64,000 nucleotides of DNA from Candidatus Nitrospira neomarina (lineage in GTDB: Bacteria > Nitrospirota > Nitrospiria > Nitrospirales > UBA8639): assembly GCF_032051675.1 (NCBI RefSeq), contig NZ_CP116968.1, forward strand, positions 3,961,001 to 4,025,000. Direction: 5' to 3'. Shown here piece after piece: positions 53,653 to 63,122 of the stretch (position 1 is the stretch's first letter; every line of letters starts with the position of its first letter). The notes below the pieces were generated by a model that saw only the letters and a list, made by a program, of their open reading frames with translations, did not search any database and was not told the origin of the DNA. The translations under genes were made by a program, and so were the position numbers.

Positions 53653-54528
53653 ATGAGTCTGCCGACACGGGTATTGGGAAAAACCGGAATATCCTTACCC
53701 ATTCTTGGATTTGGGACTGCGCAAGCAGGAAAACGACTGAGTCGCCGCGAGGCAGTGCCTTTATTTGAGGCTGCCCTCAATGCGGGCGTGAAATATTTTG
53801 ATACCGCACCTGAATTTGCAGGATATGGGAAAGCCCAAGAGCAATTGGGCCACCTGTTGAAGATGCGGCGACAAGATATTTTTTTAGTCACCAAATGTTA
53901 TGACCCCACCTATGATGGCGCACTAAAGCTTTTAGAGCGCAATCTTAAAGAACTCCAAACGGATTATGCAGATTTGGTCTTTGTGCATAGTCTTGGGGCT
54001 GACAAAATGGATCCCGCTGTGGTGTTTGGTCGCAAGGGAGCTTACAGCGGGATCGTCAAAGCCAAATCTTTGGGACTGACCAAATACATCGGCTTGTCCG
54101 GCCACAATCGCCCTGGAAGGTTTGTCGATGCCATTCAACGCGTTGAGGTCGATGTTCTGCTCAATCTCGTCAATTTTGTTGACCGGCATACCTACAATTT
54201 TGAAGAGCGAGTGTGGACGGTTGCCAACCGCTTGAACCTGGGACTCATTGCCATGAAAGTGTTTGGAGGGGAGCCGGAATCAGGGGGAAACAGCCTAAGC
54301 CAATGCTTGATGCCCCTCTCCCATTTAGATAACGCTTTTCGCTATGCCTTGGGCGTGCCCCTGGTGACGTGTGCAGTCATCGGAATGGCCACACCAGGAG
54401 AATTGAAGGATAACCTTCGACGAGCGCGCAATTTTACACCTCTGAATGACCGGGAAGTGAAGAATCTTCTCAAGTCCGGCCGCGTTCTCGCTTCTCAGTG
54501 GGGAACCCATTTTGGAGCGTTGGTGTAA
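53653..54528 (+). CDS. Aldo/keto reductase
   Basis: A 291-aa NADPH-dependent (beta/alpha)8-barrel oxidoreductase. Catalytic residues follow the AKR order: Asp in YFDTAPEFAGYGKAQEQLG with the tyrosine in G-Y-G-K, Lys in FLVTKCYDP, and His in DLVFVHSLG. KYIGLSGHNRPG and LNLGLIAMKVFGG follow as in the bacterial AKR subgroup with G-L-I-A-M-K. NADPH-binding residues near the C-terminus are less clear (CAVIGMATPGELKDNLR). GGAAGCC lies upstream of the ATG. Substrate unknown. Confidence 0.88.
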   Translation: MSLPTRVLGKTGISLPILGFGTAQAGKRLSRREAVPLFEAALNAGVKYFDTAPEFAGYGKAQEQLGHLLKMRRQDIFLVTKCYDPTYDGALKLLERNLKELQTDYADLVFVHSLGADKMDPAVVFGRKGAYSGIVKAKSLGLTKYIGLSGHNRPGRFVDAIQRVEVDVLLNLVNFVDRHTYNFEERVWTVANRLNLGLIAMKVFGGEPESGGNSLSQCLMPLSHLDNAFRYALGVPLVTCAVIGMATPGELKDNLRRARNFTPLNDREVKNLLKSGRVLASQWGTHFGALV

Positions 54529-54883
54529 CTCTCCACCTCTTTAGCTAGAGGTCGAGAGGAAGGCAGGGAATTCTGGTTCCCATCGTTTCATCCGGAAATT
54601 TCTAACGTCCTTCGGATACCCTAGCCTTAATCCACATCAAATCCTTCCAGGGAAAAACCCGACGACAAAGATTTTTTAAGATTCCAGGGAGGTGTCGGGA
54701 TAGTGGACAGGTGATCCCATGTCCCTTTCCTGTCTATCCACACCTTGCGAATCAGTTGAGATGCTTGATTCCCACTGTAAATTTGAAACCCGTCACGCGC
54801 CACATTAATTTTACAAGGAAGGCAAACCCGTTTGTGTAGATACGTTTTTGATGCCACGTACTCCCATCGCGTGGCGAAGGCTC
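54529..54883. other. Intergenic region with an att-like sequence fragment
   Basis: About 355 bp between converging genes. It holds a possible stem (GTGGACAGG near 54701 with CCTGTC...TCCAC near 54728) and, at 54779-54807, a sequence resembling the att copy at 39763 (TTGAAACCCGTCACGCGCCA). No gene is seen. Confidence 0.4.
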
Positions 54884-56452
54884 CTAGTCATAGTCAAAGG
54901 GCAGGTATTGGTAGAGCCAGGTTTCGGTCAGAGTTCGATCCCCAAGTTTGAGGAAAAGGCGGAGATTGACGGGCTCCTTGCCTTCGACATAGAGATCGAA
55001 AAACGCTCGCCACTTCTTGGTGCCGACTATCTGCAGCGCGTATTCGTTGTCGATCCGGCCCTTGGACGTGCTGAGTACCGGTTGAACCTTGTCCAGCTTT
55101 TCAATTTCGTTGAGCGGCCCACCCTCGAAGTCGATCACGAACTTCCGGCCGCCTTTGGGGCGCGGCTGACCGGGAATGCCGGCATTGCCGAGCCGGGTAT
55201 GGATGACCCGGGCGACGGCTTCGGACAAATAGGGCTCGGTCTCCACCCAATGGAGTCGATAGGCGTAGTGCCACTCAGAGCCGGCCTTAACTGGTTCCTT
55301 CGGCAGCCAATAGATGACGATATTGTCATGGATTTCGTCGTCGGTCGGAATTTCGATCAATTGGATTGCGCCTTCGTTCCACTCACCTACCGGCTCGATC
55401 CAGACGCTCGGTCTCCGGTCATAGAATACACCGTCATCCTCATAGTGGTAGAAGGCGCGATCCCTCTGCAGCAGCCCAAAACCCTTGGGGTTCGTGTCGA
55501 TGAAGCTGTTGGTCATGACGGATGACGGGTTGTTGAGTGGGCGCCAAATACGTTCGTCTGCGCCCGTCCACATTGCCAGACCGTCGTTGTCATGAATTTC
55601 TGGCCGCCAGTCCCTGATCTGATGGCGATTGTTCTCGGCATACCAGAACATGCTGGTCAGCGGCGCGACCCCCAGACGTTTGATGTCCTGGCGCGCATAG
55701 AGATTGGCGTCGATATCCATGACAATCTGCTGGTTCTTAATGCAGACCATGCGGAATGCGCCAGTGATGCTTGGGCCGTCGAGCAGGGCATAGATCACAT
55801 ATTCGTTGCTGTCCGGGGCTCCTGGGTCCAACCAAAATTCGGTGAAGCGGGGAAACTCCTCAGGGGTGGGAAGGGCCGGGTCGATCGCCACGCCTCTTGC
55901 TGAGAGGCCGTATTGATTGAGTTCCCCGGAGCTACGGAAATAGGAGGCGCCCAGAAACGCCATCCAATCGGTGGTGGCTCCTGGTCCATCTTGGAGGCGA
56001 AATCCGGAGAAGCCAAGATCATCCGGAAAGATTTTACCGAGACTGGTTCCGCCGAAGGTGAAGTACTCGGAACGGTAGAGAATTTCTCTGGACCGGCCAT
56101 CCTCAATCGCATGAACCTTTACCGGCACTTTGAAATAACGGCCGAGATGGAAGAATTGAGCCGGAAAATTCACGCTACCGTCTTCGCCCAGCCCCCGCTC
56201 GCGTTTAAATACGATCTGCTGAAAGGCGTCGTAGTCGATCGATTCCAAGACCTCGTCATGACGGACCACCGGTTCCTGATAGGGCGTCGTGGCCATCGCT
56301 TTGGCGCGCCGCTTCAGCTCATCAAATGAGAAAGGTTTGGCCGTACCGAACTGGATTCCAGAGGTTGTCTCGCCTCTACTTCGCGCCTGCGGAAGGCTGG
56401 ACAAGGCACCGAGAGCGCCCATCACCACGAGGAACTGTCGGCGATTCAGCAT
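54884..56452 (-). CDS. OpgD/OpgG-like periplasmic glucan biosynthesis protein
   Basis: A 522-aa exported protein of the MdoG/OpgG family, which shapes the backbone or branching of osmoregulated periplasmic glucans. It has a twin-arginine signal (MLNRRQFLVVMGALGALSSL), as in OpgD rather than OpgG. Family blocks: FSFDELKRRAKAMATTPYQ, LESIDYDAFQQIVFKRERG, FRLQDGPGATTDWMAFLGASYFRSSGELNQYGLSARG, and NSFIDTNPKGFGLLQRDRAF. AGGAT precedes the ATG. No OpgH glucosyltransferase is in the window, so its partner must lie elsewhere. Composition here is slightly more GC-rich than nearby genes. Confidence 0.92.
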   Translation of the reverse strand: MLNRRQFLVVMGALGALSSLPQARSRGETTSGIQFGTAKPFSFDELKRRAKAMATTPYQEPVVRHDEVLESIDYDAFQQIVFKRERGLGEDGSVNFPAQFFHLGRYFKVPVKVHAIEDGRSREILYRSEYFTFGGTSLGKIFPDDLGFSGFRLQDGPGATTDWMAFLGASYFRSSGELNQYGLSARGVAIDPALPTPEEFPRFTEFWLDPGAPDSNEYVIYALLDGPSITGAFRMVCIKNQQIVMDIDANLYARQDIKRLGVAPLTSMFWYAENNRHQIRDWRPEIHDNDGLAMWTGADERIWRPLNNPSSVMTNSFIDTNPKGFGLLQRDRAFYHYEDDGVFYDRRPSVWIEPVGEWNEGAIQLIEIPTDDEIHDNIVIYWLPKEPVKAGSEWHYAYRLHWVETEPYLSEAVARVIHTRLGNAGIPGQPRPKGGRKFVIDFEGGPLNEIEKLDKVQPVLSTSKGRIDNEYALQIVGTKKWRAFFDLYVEGKEPVNLRLFLKLGDRTLTETWLYQYLPFDYD

Positions 56453-56824
56453 ATCCTAGCCTCAGAATATTTGAGGAGATTCGAGGGGCAAGTGTTCTCC
56501 AGGAGCTGGTTCCTGTGCGAGAGAGGAAATACCGTTATCGACAGCTTAGGCATTTTCCCGACAGTTTGTGAAGAACTGACAGGCAATCCTGAAGCAGGGG
56601 GACTTTTGAGAAAACGACCACCCACAGTCATATTTTGGACTCCGTTGAGGGCTTCCGATTCTGACCCTCGGTTCGACGTTTGGTGATAAGAATATTAAAC
56701 GGGATGTTGGGAGGATCAGATAAATACCAAAGAACTCATCGGAGGGTCAATTGGCGCGCGGGCCCGGGATCGGAGGGAAATACGCAAAAAAAATCATGTG
56801 TGCGCGAATTTGAGGATAATTTTG
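56453..56824. other. Intergenic region
   Basis: About 370 bp upstream of the opgD-like gene and the small membrane protein. No gene or hairpin is supported; a promoter for each divergent gene must lie here. Confidence 0.35.
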
Positions 56825-57034
56825 ATGGAAATTGGAAAGAGCTACCCTGGATTGTCACACGAAGAACTAATAATAAGCACTCGAATAGTCATGGGTGCCA
56901 TTCTCCTTGCCATCCCGTTCCCTTTTTCTCTTGTTGATTGGTTTTTCCGCCTGACTCGCATAGGTTCGTGGTTTTCCCGTGAAGAAAGAAGAACGCATTT
57001 TCTCAGAAAATTATCGGCATATGGTCTTTGTTAA
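56825..57034 (+). CDS. Possible small membrane protein, 69 aa
   Basis: ATG 56825 follows GAGGATAATTTTG, an acceptable ribosome binding site. The peptide has a polar N-terminus (MEIGKSYPGLSHEELIIS), one hydrophobic segment (VMGAILLAIPFPFSLVDWFF) and a basic C-terminus (REERRTHFLRKLSAYGLC), a layout typical of single-span proteins with a cytoplasmic tail. No family is recognised. The remaining 370 bp to the next gene (57035-57407) appear empty. Confidence 0.42.
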   Translation: MEIGKSYPGLSHEELIISTRIVMGAILLAIPFPFSLVDWFFRLTRIGSWFSREERRTHFLRKLSAYGLC

Positions 57035-57407
57035 TGGCATGAATGTTTTAATCATTTGGCGGTTCTCTCAGTGCATACTTTTTTTGTTCCATTAATATGT
57101 AGAATGATGTAGACTACGACATCTTTCTTCATAATTAAGCTGAGTCATCGTGGACCAGGATAGTGTCATGCCCCCAACGTCCTTTCCTGACATGCCTACC
57201 TGCCTGATCCAGGCAATTCCCAAACTATTTCTATACATTCCTCCGGATCATGGCTTCCCTGATCAGAATCACGACGCCTTGAAAACTAATTAAAATGCCA
57301 TATACGGTGGACAGAAATGCTTTTTCGTAAAACGACAGCCTGAAGATATGTAAAAGCCATAAGCGCTCTAGAGAATATTGATGAAACGAATTGAGAAAGG
57401 ACGCACC

Positions 57408-60233
57408 ATGCGGAAAGCTCACGTGAAGGTATTGCCTTTGGGGGCTATCGTTTTTGTCCTGGTATTGTTAGGTGGAGTGTTTCCGTCCATGGCTCAGGCC
57501 GTTGGCCTCACCATCACCTTTGCCGGATCAGGCACCGGTAGGGTTGAAGCAAATTCGCCTGGGACAGATACCTTGAACATTTTTTCGAGTAACACGCTAG
57601 ACTATGATCAAAATTCCTCTGTCACGCTTACCGCCGCTCCGACCGGGATTGGGGCATCACAGTCGGTCTTCAGCAGTTGGTCTGGTTGTGCAAGCACATC
57701 CGGAAATCAGTGTACCGTAGTTATGAATGCTGCCAGGTCGGTAACCGTGACCTTTAATCTGGCCGCTGCGCCTCCCCCGCCTGTCAACCTTACTGTCAAT
57801 TTTGCTGGAACTGGAACGGGACAGGTTGCTGGAAGTGGGGCGGGGACCGCGGCGTTCACTATATTTAATAGCCAAACCATACCCTATGACCTTGTTCAAC
57901 CACCATCTTCTGTCACTCTCACAGCCACTCCGACTGGTTTAGGGGCATCTCTGTCAATCTTTGCTGGTTGGAGCGGTGCCGGGTGCACAGGCACAGGCAC
58001 GTGTACGGTAAGCATGTCGGCCGCGCGGACGGTGACCGCTACGTTTACGCTCGTGCAACGGACATTGACGGTCACGAAAGCCGGAACGGGCAGTGGGACG
58101 GTGGCCAGTACGCCGGGTGGCATCTCTTGCGGGAACGACTGTACCCAAGGCTATGCCAATGGGACGGCAGTGACGCTGACAGCGGTGGCGAGTGCCGGCT
58201 CGACATTTGCGGGTTGGAGCGGGGGCGGCTGTTCGGGCACGGGCACGTGTGCGGTGAGTATGACGGCGGCGCGGGCGGTGACGGCCACGTTTACTTTGGT
58301 GCAACGGACGTTGACGATCACGAAAGTCGGGACGGGCAGTGGGACGGTCACCAGTGCGCCCGACGGCATCTCCTGCGGGAACGATTGTACCCAGGGCTAT
58401 GCCAATGGGACGTCGGTGACGCTGACGGCGGTGGCGAGTGGAGGCTCGACGTTTGCGGGCTGGAGTGGGGGCGGCTGTTCGGGCACGGGTACGTGTATCG
58501 TGACCATGACGGCGACGCAGGGGGTGACCGCCACGTTTACGGCCGTACAACAGACCCTGACAGTCACAAAAGGCGGGACGGGCAGTGGGACGGTCACCAG
58601 TAATCCCGCGGGCATCTCCTGCGGGAACGACTGTACCCAGGGCTATGGCAATGGGACGTCGGTGACGCTGACGGCGGTGGCCGCTTCGGGCTCGACCTTT
58701 GGGGGTTGGAGCGGGGGCGGCTGTACGGGCACGGGCACCTGTACGGTGAGTATGACGGCGGCGCGGGCGGTGACCGCCACGTTTACGCCCGTGCAACAGA
58801 CCCTGACAGTCACGAAAGGCGGGACGGGCAGTGGGACGGTGACCAGTAATCCCGCGGGTATCTCCTGCGGGAACGATTGTACCCAGGACTATGCCAATGG
58901 GACGTCGGTGACGCTGACGGCACTGGCGAGTGGAGGCTCGACGTTCATAGGCTGGAGTGGCAGCGGGTGTGAGGGCACGGGCACGGGCACCTGCACGGTG
59001 AGTATGACGGGCGCGCGTGCGGTGACGGCTACATTTACTCAGAATCCAGGCAATCAACCGCCGTCGGTAAGTGCGGGGCCCTCAATCACCGTTGCCCTGC
59101 CGAATACGGCTTCGCTGAACGGCACGGTGACGGATGATGGCCTCCCGGCTACCCCAGGGACGGTATCCAGCACGTGGAGTAAAGTGAGCGGGCCTGGAAC
59201 GGTGACCTTTGGCAATGCGTCGGCCCTGAGTACGACGGCCAGTTTCAGCCAAGCGGGGGCGTATGTGTTGCGGTTGTCTGCGACGGATGGTGAGTTCTTA
59301 CGTAGTTCAGATCTGACTATTACTGCGAACAATCAGGGCGCAAGGAAGTTATCTAACGATTTGAACGCTGACGGAACGGCAGACCTCCTTTGGCGAAATA
59401 GCCTCAATGGGCTTGTGGTGGGCTGGCTCATGAACGATGCTGCGGTGACCACCACCGGTGTATTGGGTGGTGTTTCATCGAATTGGCAGATCATGGGAAC
59501 GGGGGATGTGAATGGTGACGGCCAGGCCGACGTGATTTGGCGAAATACGACGACCGGGGTTGTGGCGGTGTGGTTTATGAAGGGGTTGACCCACACCTCG
59601 ACGGGATTTCCAGGGAGCGCATCCCTCAAATATGTCATCAAAGGAATCGGTGATGTGGATGGCAACGGTACCGCGGATCTTATCTGGCACAATAGCGTCA
59701 GCGGGGGCTTGGCTGTCTGGCTCATGAACGGGTCGACCATTATCAAATTTGGGTTCCCTGGCAGTGCGCCGGTGCAATGGGAGATCGCCGGTGTCGGTGA
59801 TGTGAATGCCGATGAAAAAGCCGATGTGATTTGGCGGAACACGACGACCGGGGCGGTGGCGGTGTGGTTCATGAACGGCTTGACCCACACGTCGACGGGA
59901 TTTCCAGGGAGTGCCCCTCTCAGTTATGTCATTAAGGAAATCGGGGATGTGGATGGTAACGGAACGGCGGATATCGTTTGGCACCATAACCTCAATGGTT
60001 CGGTGGCCATCTGGATTATGAACGGGCCCACTGTGGCTTTTGTCGGATTTCCTGGTGGAGTGCCCCTGGACTGGCAGATCACGGGGTTGGGTGATGTGAA
60101 TGCGGATGGTCAGGATGACGTCATTTGGCAAAACCGCACGAGTGGCGCGGTGGCGCTGTGGTTAATGAACGGGAAAGACGTCATGGACACCAAATTTCCG
60201 CGGGGCACCTCTACTGACTGGGAGGTTCAATAA
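57408..60233 (+). CDS. Large secreted protein with InlB-like B-repeats and FG-GAP-like repeats
   Basis: A 941-aa exported protein. Signal peptide VLPLGAIVFVLVLLGGVFPSMAQA. Residues about 25-550 hold two diverged units and then four units of 82 aa (TLTVTKGGTGSGTVTSNPAG, ISCGNDCTQGYANGTSV, STFAGWSGGGCSGTGTC type) resembling divergent InlB B-repeats, each with two Cys pairs. A PKD/Ig-like domain follows (ATDGEFLRSSDLTI). The rest is about seven FG-GAP/VCBS-like units (GDVNGDGQADVIWRNTTTG, VAVWFMNGLT) rich in Asp-x-Asn-x-Asp calcium loops. No sorting signal is seen. AAGGA precedes ATG 57408, preferred to 57378. Adhesion or matrix role is inferred. Paralogue at 61164. Confidence 0.88.
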   Translation: MRKAHVKVLPLGAIVFVLVLLGGVFPSMAQAVGLTITFAGSGTGRVEANSPGTDTLNIFSSNTLDYDQNSSVTLTAAPTGIGASQSVFSSWSGCASTSGNQCTVVMNAARSVTVTFNLAAAPPPPVNLTVNFAGTGTGQVAGSGAGTAAFTIFNSQTIPYDLVQPPSSVTLTATPTGLGASLSIFAGWSGAGCTGTGTCTVSMSAARTVTATFTLVQRTLTVTKAGTGSGTVASTPGGISCGNDCTQGYANGTAVTLTAVASAGSTFAGWSGGGCSGTGTCAVSMTAARAVTATFTLVQRTLTITKVGTGSGTVTSAPDGISCGNDCTQGYANGTSVTLTAVASGGSTFAGWSGGGCSGTGTCIVTMTATQGVTATFTAVQQTLTVTKGGTGSGTVTSNPAGISCGNDCTQGYGNGTSVTLTAVAASGSTFGGWSGGGCTGTGTCTVSMTAARAVTATFTPVQQTLTVTKGGTGSGTVTSNPAGISCGNDCTQDYANGTSVTLTALASGGSTFIGWSGSGCEGTGTGTCTVSMTGARAVTATFTQNPGNQPPSVSAGPSITVALPNTASLNGTVTDDGLPATPGTVSSTWSKVSGPGTVTFGNASALSTTASFSQAGAYVLRLSATDGEFLRSSDLTITANNQGARKLSNDLNADGTADLLWRNSLNGLVVGWLMNDAAVTTTGVLGGVSSNWQIMGTGDVNGDGQADVIWRNTTTGVVAVWFMKGLTHTSTGFPGSASLKYVIKGIGDVDGNGTADLIWHNSVSGGLAVWLMNGSTIIKFGFPGSAPVQWEIAGVGDVNADEKADVIWRNTTTGAVAVWFMNGLTHTSTGFPGSAPLSYVIKEIGDVDGNGTADIVWHHNLNGSVAIWIMNGPTVAFVGFPGGVPLDWQITGLGDVNADGQDDVIWQNRTSGAVALWLMNGKDVMDTKFPRGTSTDWEVQ
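58055..59038 (+). repeat. Four tandem 246-bp coding repeats
   Basis: Units begin near 58055, 58301, 58547 and 58793 (GCAACGGAC/GCAACAGACC). They share long near-identical blocks such as GGGCATCTCCTGCGGGAACG and ACGGGCAGTGGGACGG. The high identity suggests recent duplication and makes unit number prone to change. Confidence 0.88.
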
Positions 60234-60810
60234 GGATGATCTCGTGATTTTGTACGGTTTTAATGTTGGAGGCCAACCGCAAACCCAAACATGGGAATGA
60301 TGGTTTTATTGGAGCTCTACGGGAGGCACTCGTTTGACTAAACGCAGAGTGAGCCGGGCTGTCAGTCCGGGTGTTTCGACAGAAGGCGAAACTTAAGATA
60401 CAAGCGGTAGGACAATATCTTGTTTCTTTATGAAGGCCTCACATCTTTGGGTGTGAGGCCTTTTTTCATTTTGCTCTCTTGAGAATACTGCAAAAGACTT
60501 TCCCTGCTAATTAATGGGGAGGGTCTTTCATTGATCTTCTGTGGCATGTCGACGCATCTCCCCGATTTTGTTTTTCGGGACAAATCCCTTATTCCCATTG
60601 CTTTTTTGGCTTTCTCTTCCACGAGGGTTTGCTCTCTCCTGCTAATTTATAAAGATGTGTCCGTCCGGTTCATGTGCCCTGCTTTCTGATCAAACCATCC
60701 GAGTAGGATGATGTCCTACCCCTTTTAGACCAGATCTGCCTGCTCTTCTTCCGATCGAAGAAACGAACAGCCATTCGGGTCCCTTCTGTGTTCAACCCGG
60801 AATCTCTGTA
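60234..60810. other. Intergenic region after the large repeat protein
   Basis: Contains the terminator at 60433-60466 and, before it, a possible stem around CGTTTGACTAAACG (60330). Nothing else is recognised; a short open frame at 60428-60622 overlaps the terminator and is rejected. Confidence 0.4.
60433..60466 (+). terminator. Rho-independent terminator
   Basis: A perfect 11-bp stem AAGGCCTCACA/TGTGAGGCCTT with an 8-nt loop, followed by a run of T (TTTTTTC). It is placed 200 bp after the large repeat-protein gene and is oriented to end its transcript. Confidence 0.85.
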
Positions 60811-61003
60811 GGGGCTGTTGAAAAAAGCCGCCAGCGGCGTTCTCGCCATTTTTCCGTGCTCACGTACTGGAAGTACGCTCTGCGCGCAAAAATGACTGCG
60901 GTCTTGCCGGACGAACTTTTTTGAACCGCCCCGAGGCCTCTAATAGGCAACGTGCCTGTGAAGCAATATGCCCTTGGAAATTGGTTTTATTCAACACTCC
61001 CCT
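60811..61003 (-). repeat. 190-bp dispersed repeat, copy C (intact)
   Basis: The most complete copy. On the minus strand it runs from CAGGGGAGTGTTGAATAAAA through GAGGCCTCGGGGCGGTTC, AGCGTACTTCCAGTACGTGA and GCACGGAAAAATGGCGAGAA to the tail GCCGCTGGCGGCTTTTTTC. It contains two hairpins: GTACT/AGTAC and GCCG/CGGC plus T-run. It defines the interrupted copy A and the diverged copy B. Confidence 0.82.
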
Positions 61004-61163
61004 GTAATTTCCGGGTTTTAATAGAAAGGCTGACGTTTTTGAGGAGTCTGGAAAGAAAATAAAGAAATGGCGAGGGAGAAAAGATCTGGAATGTGGTGCC
61101 TGATTTTTAAGAATGGAATGGTCTATCCGATAAGGTTAGTCAACCTTGCTCATGTAATCTCTT

Positions 61164-62768
61164 ATGTCAAATCAATTGATGTCGAAACACATAATCCCCT
61201 ACGTGACCGGTCTGAGCCTGACTATCATATCCCTCATTCTGGTGGGGATGGTTTGTGTGTCTGTCCCGTCACAGAGCCATGCGTATAAAATTGAAATTGG
61301 TGTTTCAGGGCCGATTGGGGGGAATTCCGTTGTCGAGGAAAATGGACGCACTGAAATCCAATTGGACACGGGTCCGGTAATCGGACCAGACGGTGAAACC
61401 GGCTCTGCCTATGCCACAGCTAATTTAGCCACTGGAACCCTCGCGCTTAAAGTGACCTCGACGACACCGGATCGAAGTTCGCAAGAGGGCATGGGATTGG
61501 CCTCCATTCAAATCAATGATCGATTGAGGTTTAGGCTGGATCCGGGCGTGGCCATGGCAAACATCAGATTTTCTATGAGGGTCGATGGGTTTCCCTCTTG
61601 TCGGGATTTGTCTTCCAATTGCTTTACCAATGCCATCATTCGTTTGGGAGAGATGAGTGACCAGGCTCTTGGGCTTCCTTTACCGGAGCCAAAGGAGTTG
61701 GAGGTCAGAGTTACAGTTGTTGATGGGCAGGAGCTTCCCATTGAAGCGTTTTTATCGGCCAGGGTCGAGATGAATAACCTCATTGATGTCAGCGATCCAA
61801 GTGCGACTATCCGATTAATTCTGCCAAAGGAGGTAAGCTTTACCTCAGAATCTGGGGTATTCCTTGGCCTTCAGCCTCCTTTAGAGGAACCCTCTCCTCG
61901 TGCCCCTGTCAGTTCCGATCTCAATGGAGATGGCAAGGCGGATATTGTCTGGCGCAATGTGAGAACCGGAGAGGTGGCGGTGTGGTTAATGAATGGAGGT
62001 TTGATTGGTTCCTCTGGTTTCCTGGGTGGGGTTTCATCCGATTGGCAGATCGTTGGAGTGGGTGATGTGAGTAATGACGGAATGGCTGATATTGTCTGGC
62101 GCAACACCCTAAGTGGCGCGGTGGCTGTCTGGTTTTTGAATGGGTTGACGATCACCTCGGCCAGTTTCCCCGGGAGCGCTTCCTTGGATTGGGTGATTAA
62201 GGGAGTGGGCGATATGGATGGCAATGGAAGTGCCGATCTCATCTGGCACAATATGCAAAACGGAGCTGTTGCGGTTTGGCTCATGGATGGGCCCTCAATT
62301 AGCAGATTCCGTTCACTGCCCGGTGTGCCCTTAGCGTGGCAGATCGTTGGGATCGGTGATGTGAATGCGGACGGCCTGGCGGACATCATTTGGCGCCATA
62401 GCGGAGGGGTATCTGCCGTGTGGGTGCTGGATGAGGCGAGGATCACCTCGGTGGGATTCCTCGGAGGGACCACACCAGAGTGGGAAAAAGCAGGCTTTGG
62501 TGATCTGAACGGGGATGGGACGACTGATATGGTTTGGCGCCATACCGGTACCGGGAAGGTGGGCATCTGGTTGATGAACGGAGGGGCGATTGAGGAATCC
62601 GGCTTTTTGCCGGGTATGCACTCGGGGTGGCGTATTGCGCAGGTCGGTGACGCAGATGGAGATGGGAAGGCCGATGTGATTTGGCATAATCGCAGTACAG
62701 GACAGGTGGCGGTCTGGCTCATGGATGGCCTGACCTTGTCCTCGACAGAATTTCCCGGCAGCACGTAG
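61164..62768 (+). CDS. Secreted FG-GAP-like repeat protein, paralogue of the 57408 gene
   Basis: A 534-aa exported protein. Signal region SLTIISLILVGMVCVSVPSQ, ending near SHA. Residues about 40-240 form a unique N-terminal domain (IEIGVSGPIGGNSVVEENGR, DRLRFRLDPGVAMANIRFSM, VTVVDGQELPIEAF) that I do not recognise; it reads like a beta-sandwich. Residues 250-534 carry about six FG-GAP/VCBS-like units (SSDLNGDGKADIVWRNVRTG, VAVWLMNGG, VGDMDGNGSADLIWHN) very close to those of the larger paralogue. The start has no strong ribosome binding site; ATG 61179 is also possible. Confidence 0.85.
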   Translation: MSNQLMSKHIIPYVTGLSLTIISLILVGMVCVSVPSQSHAYKIEIGVSGPIGGNSVVEENGRTEIQLDTGPVIGPDGETGSAYATANLATGTLALKVTSTTPDRSSQEGMGLASIQINDRLRFRLDPGVAMANIRFSMRVDGFPSCRDLSSNCFTNAIIRLGEMSDQALGLPLPEPKELEVRVTVVDGQELPIEAFLSARVEMNNLIDVSDPSATIRLILPKEVSFTSESGVFLGLQPPLEEPSPRAPVSSDLNGDGKADIVWRNVRTGEVAVWLMNGGLIGSSGFLGGVSSDWQIVGVGDVSNDGMADIVWRNTLSGAVAVWFLNGLTITSASFPGSASLDWVIKGVGDMDGNGSADLIWHNMQNGAVAVWLMDGPSISRFRSLPGVPLAWQIVGIGDVNADGLADIIWRHSGGVSAVWVLDEARITSVGFLGGTTPEWEKAGFGDLNGDGTTDMVWRHTGTGKVGIWLMNGGAIEESGFLPGMHSGWRIAQVGDADGDGKADVIWHNRSTGQVAVWLMDGLTLSSTEFPGST

Positions 62769-63122
62769 ATATCAGTTTTATGACTACAGAACCTAGGTTC
62801 GATAAGCTTCCCTATCAAAGATCGTTTCTTTGTTCCAACTCTCAATGCTCCCAATGAAAATGGGCGGATCTATTCGTTGAAGCCTGCTCTGAATGCCGTG
62901 TTTATTCAAATCCTCTTTGGGGGGAGAGAATCATCATGTGGCGTGTTTCCCGTCTAAGACGTTGATTCCCCTATCCCCGGGTTGCCCTCCCTTTCGTGTG
63001 TTCAAAAATATTCTGGATAGCTCTAGAGACGACAATCACGGGCAGGGTGAAGACCGATTGTTTCAGAGCGTGGGCACGCGCAGGCGAGTACCAAGAGTTG
63101 CGGATTCTCGAATCACAATATC
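62769..63122. other. Intergenic region between converging genes
   Basis: About 350 bp. No gene, repeat or clear terminator is recognised. Confidence 0.35.

Noticed and set aside
57954-59057. 367-codon Arg/His-rich frame on the minus strand
   Set aside because: Its periodic composition is the shadow of the 246-bp repeats of the plus-strand gene.
60300-60410. Possible riboswitch or structured RNA near CGTTTGACTAAACG
   Set aside because: Short stems only; I could not fit it to any known riboswitch consensus, and it lies after a gene rather than before one.
61871-62854. 327-codon minus-strand frame
   Set aside because: It is antisense to the FG-GAP repeats and only mirrors their period.
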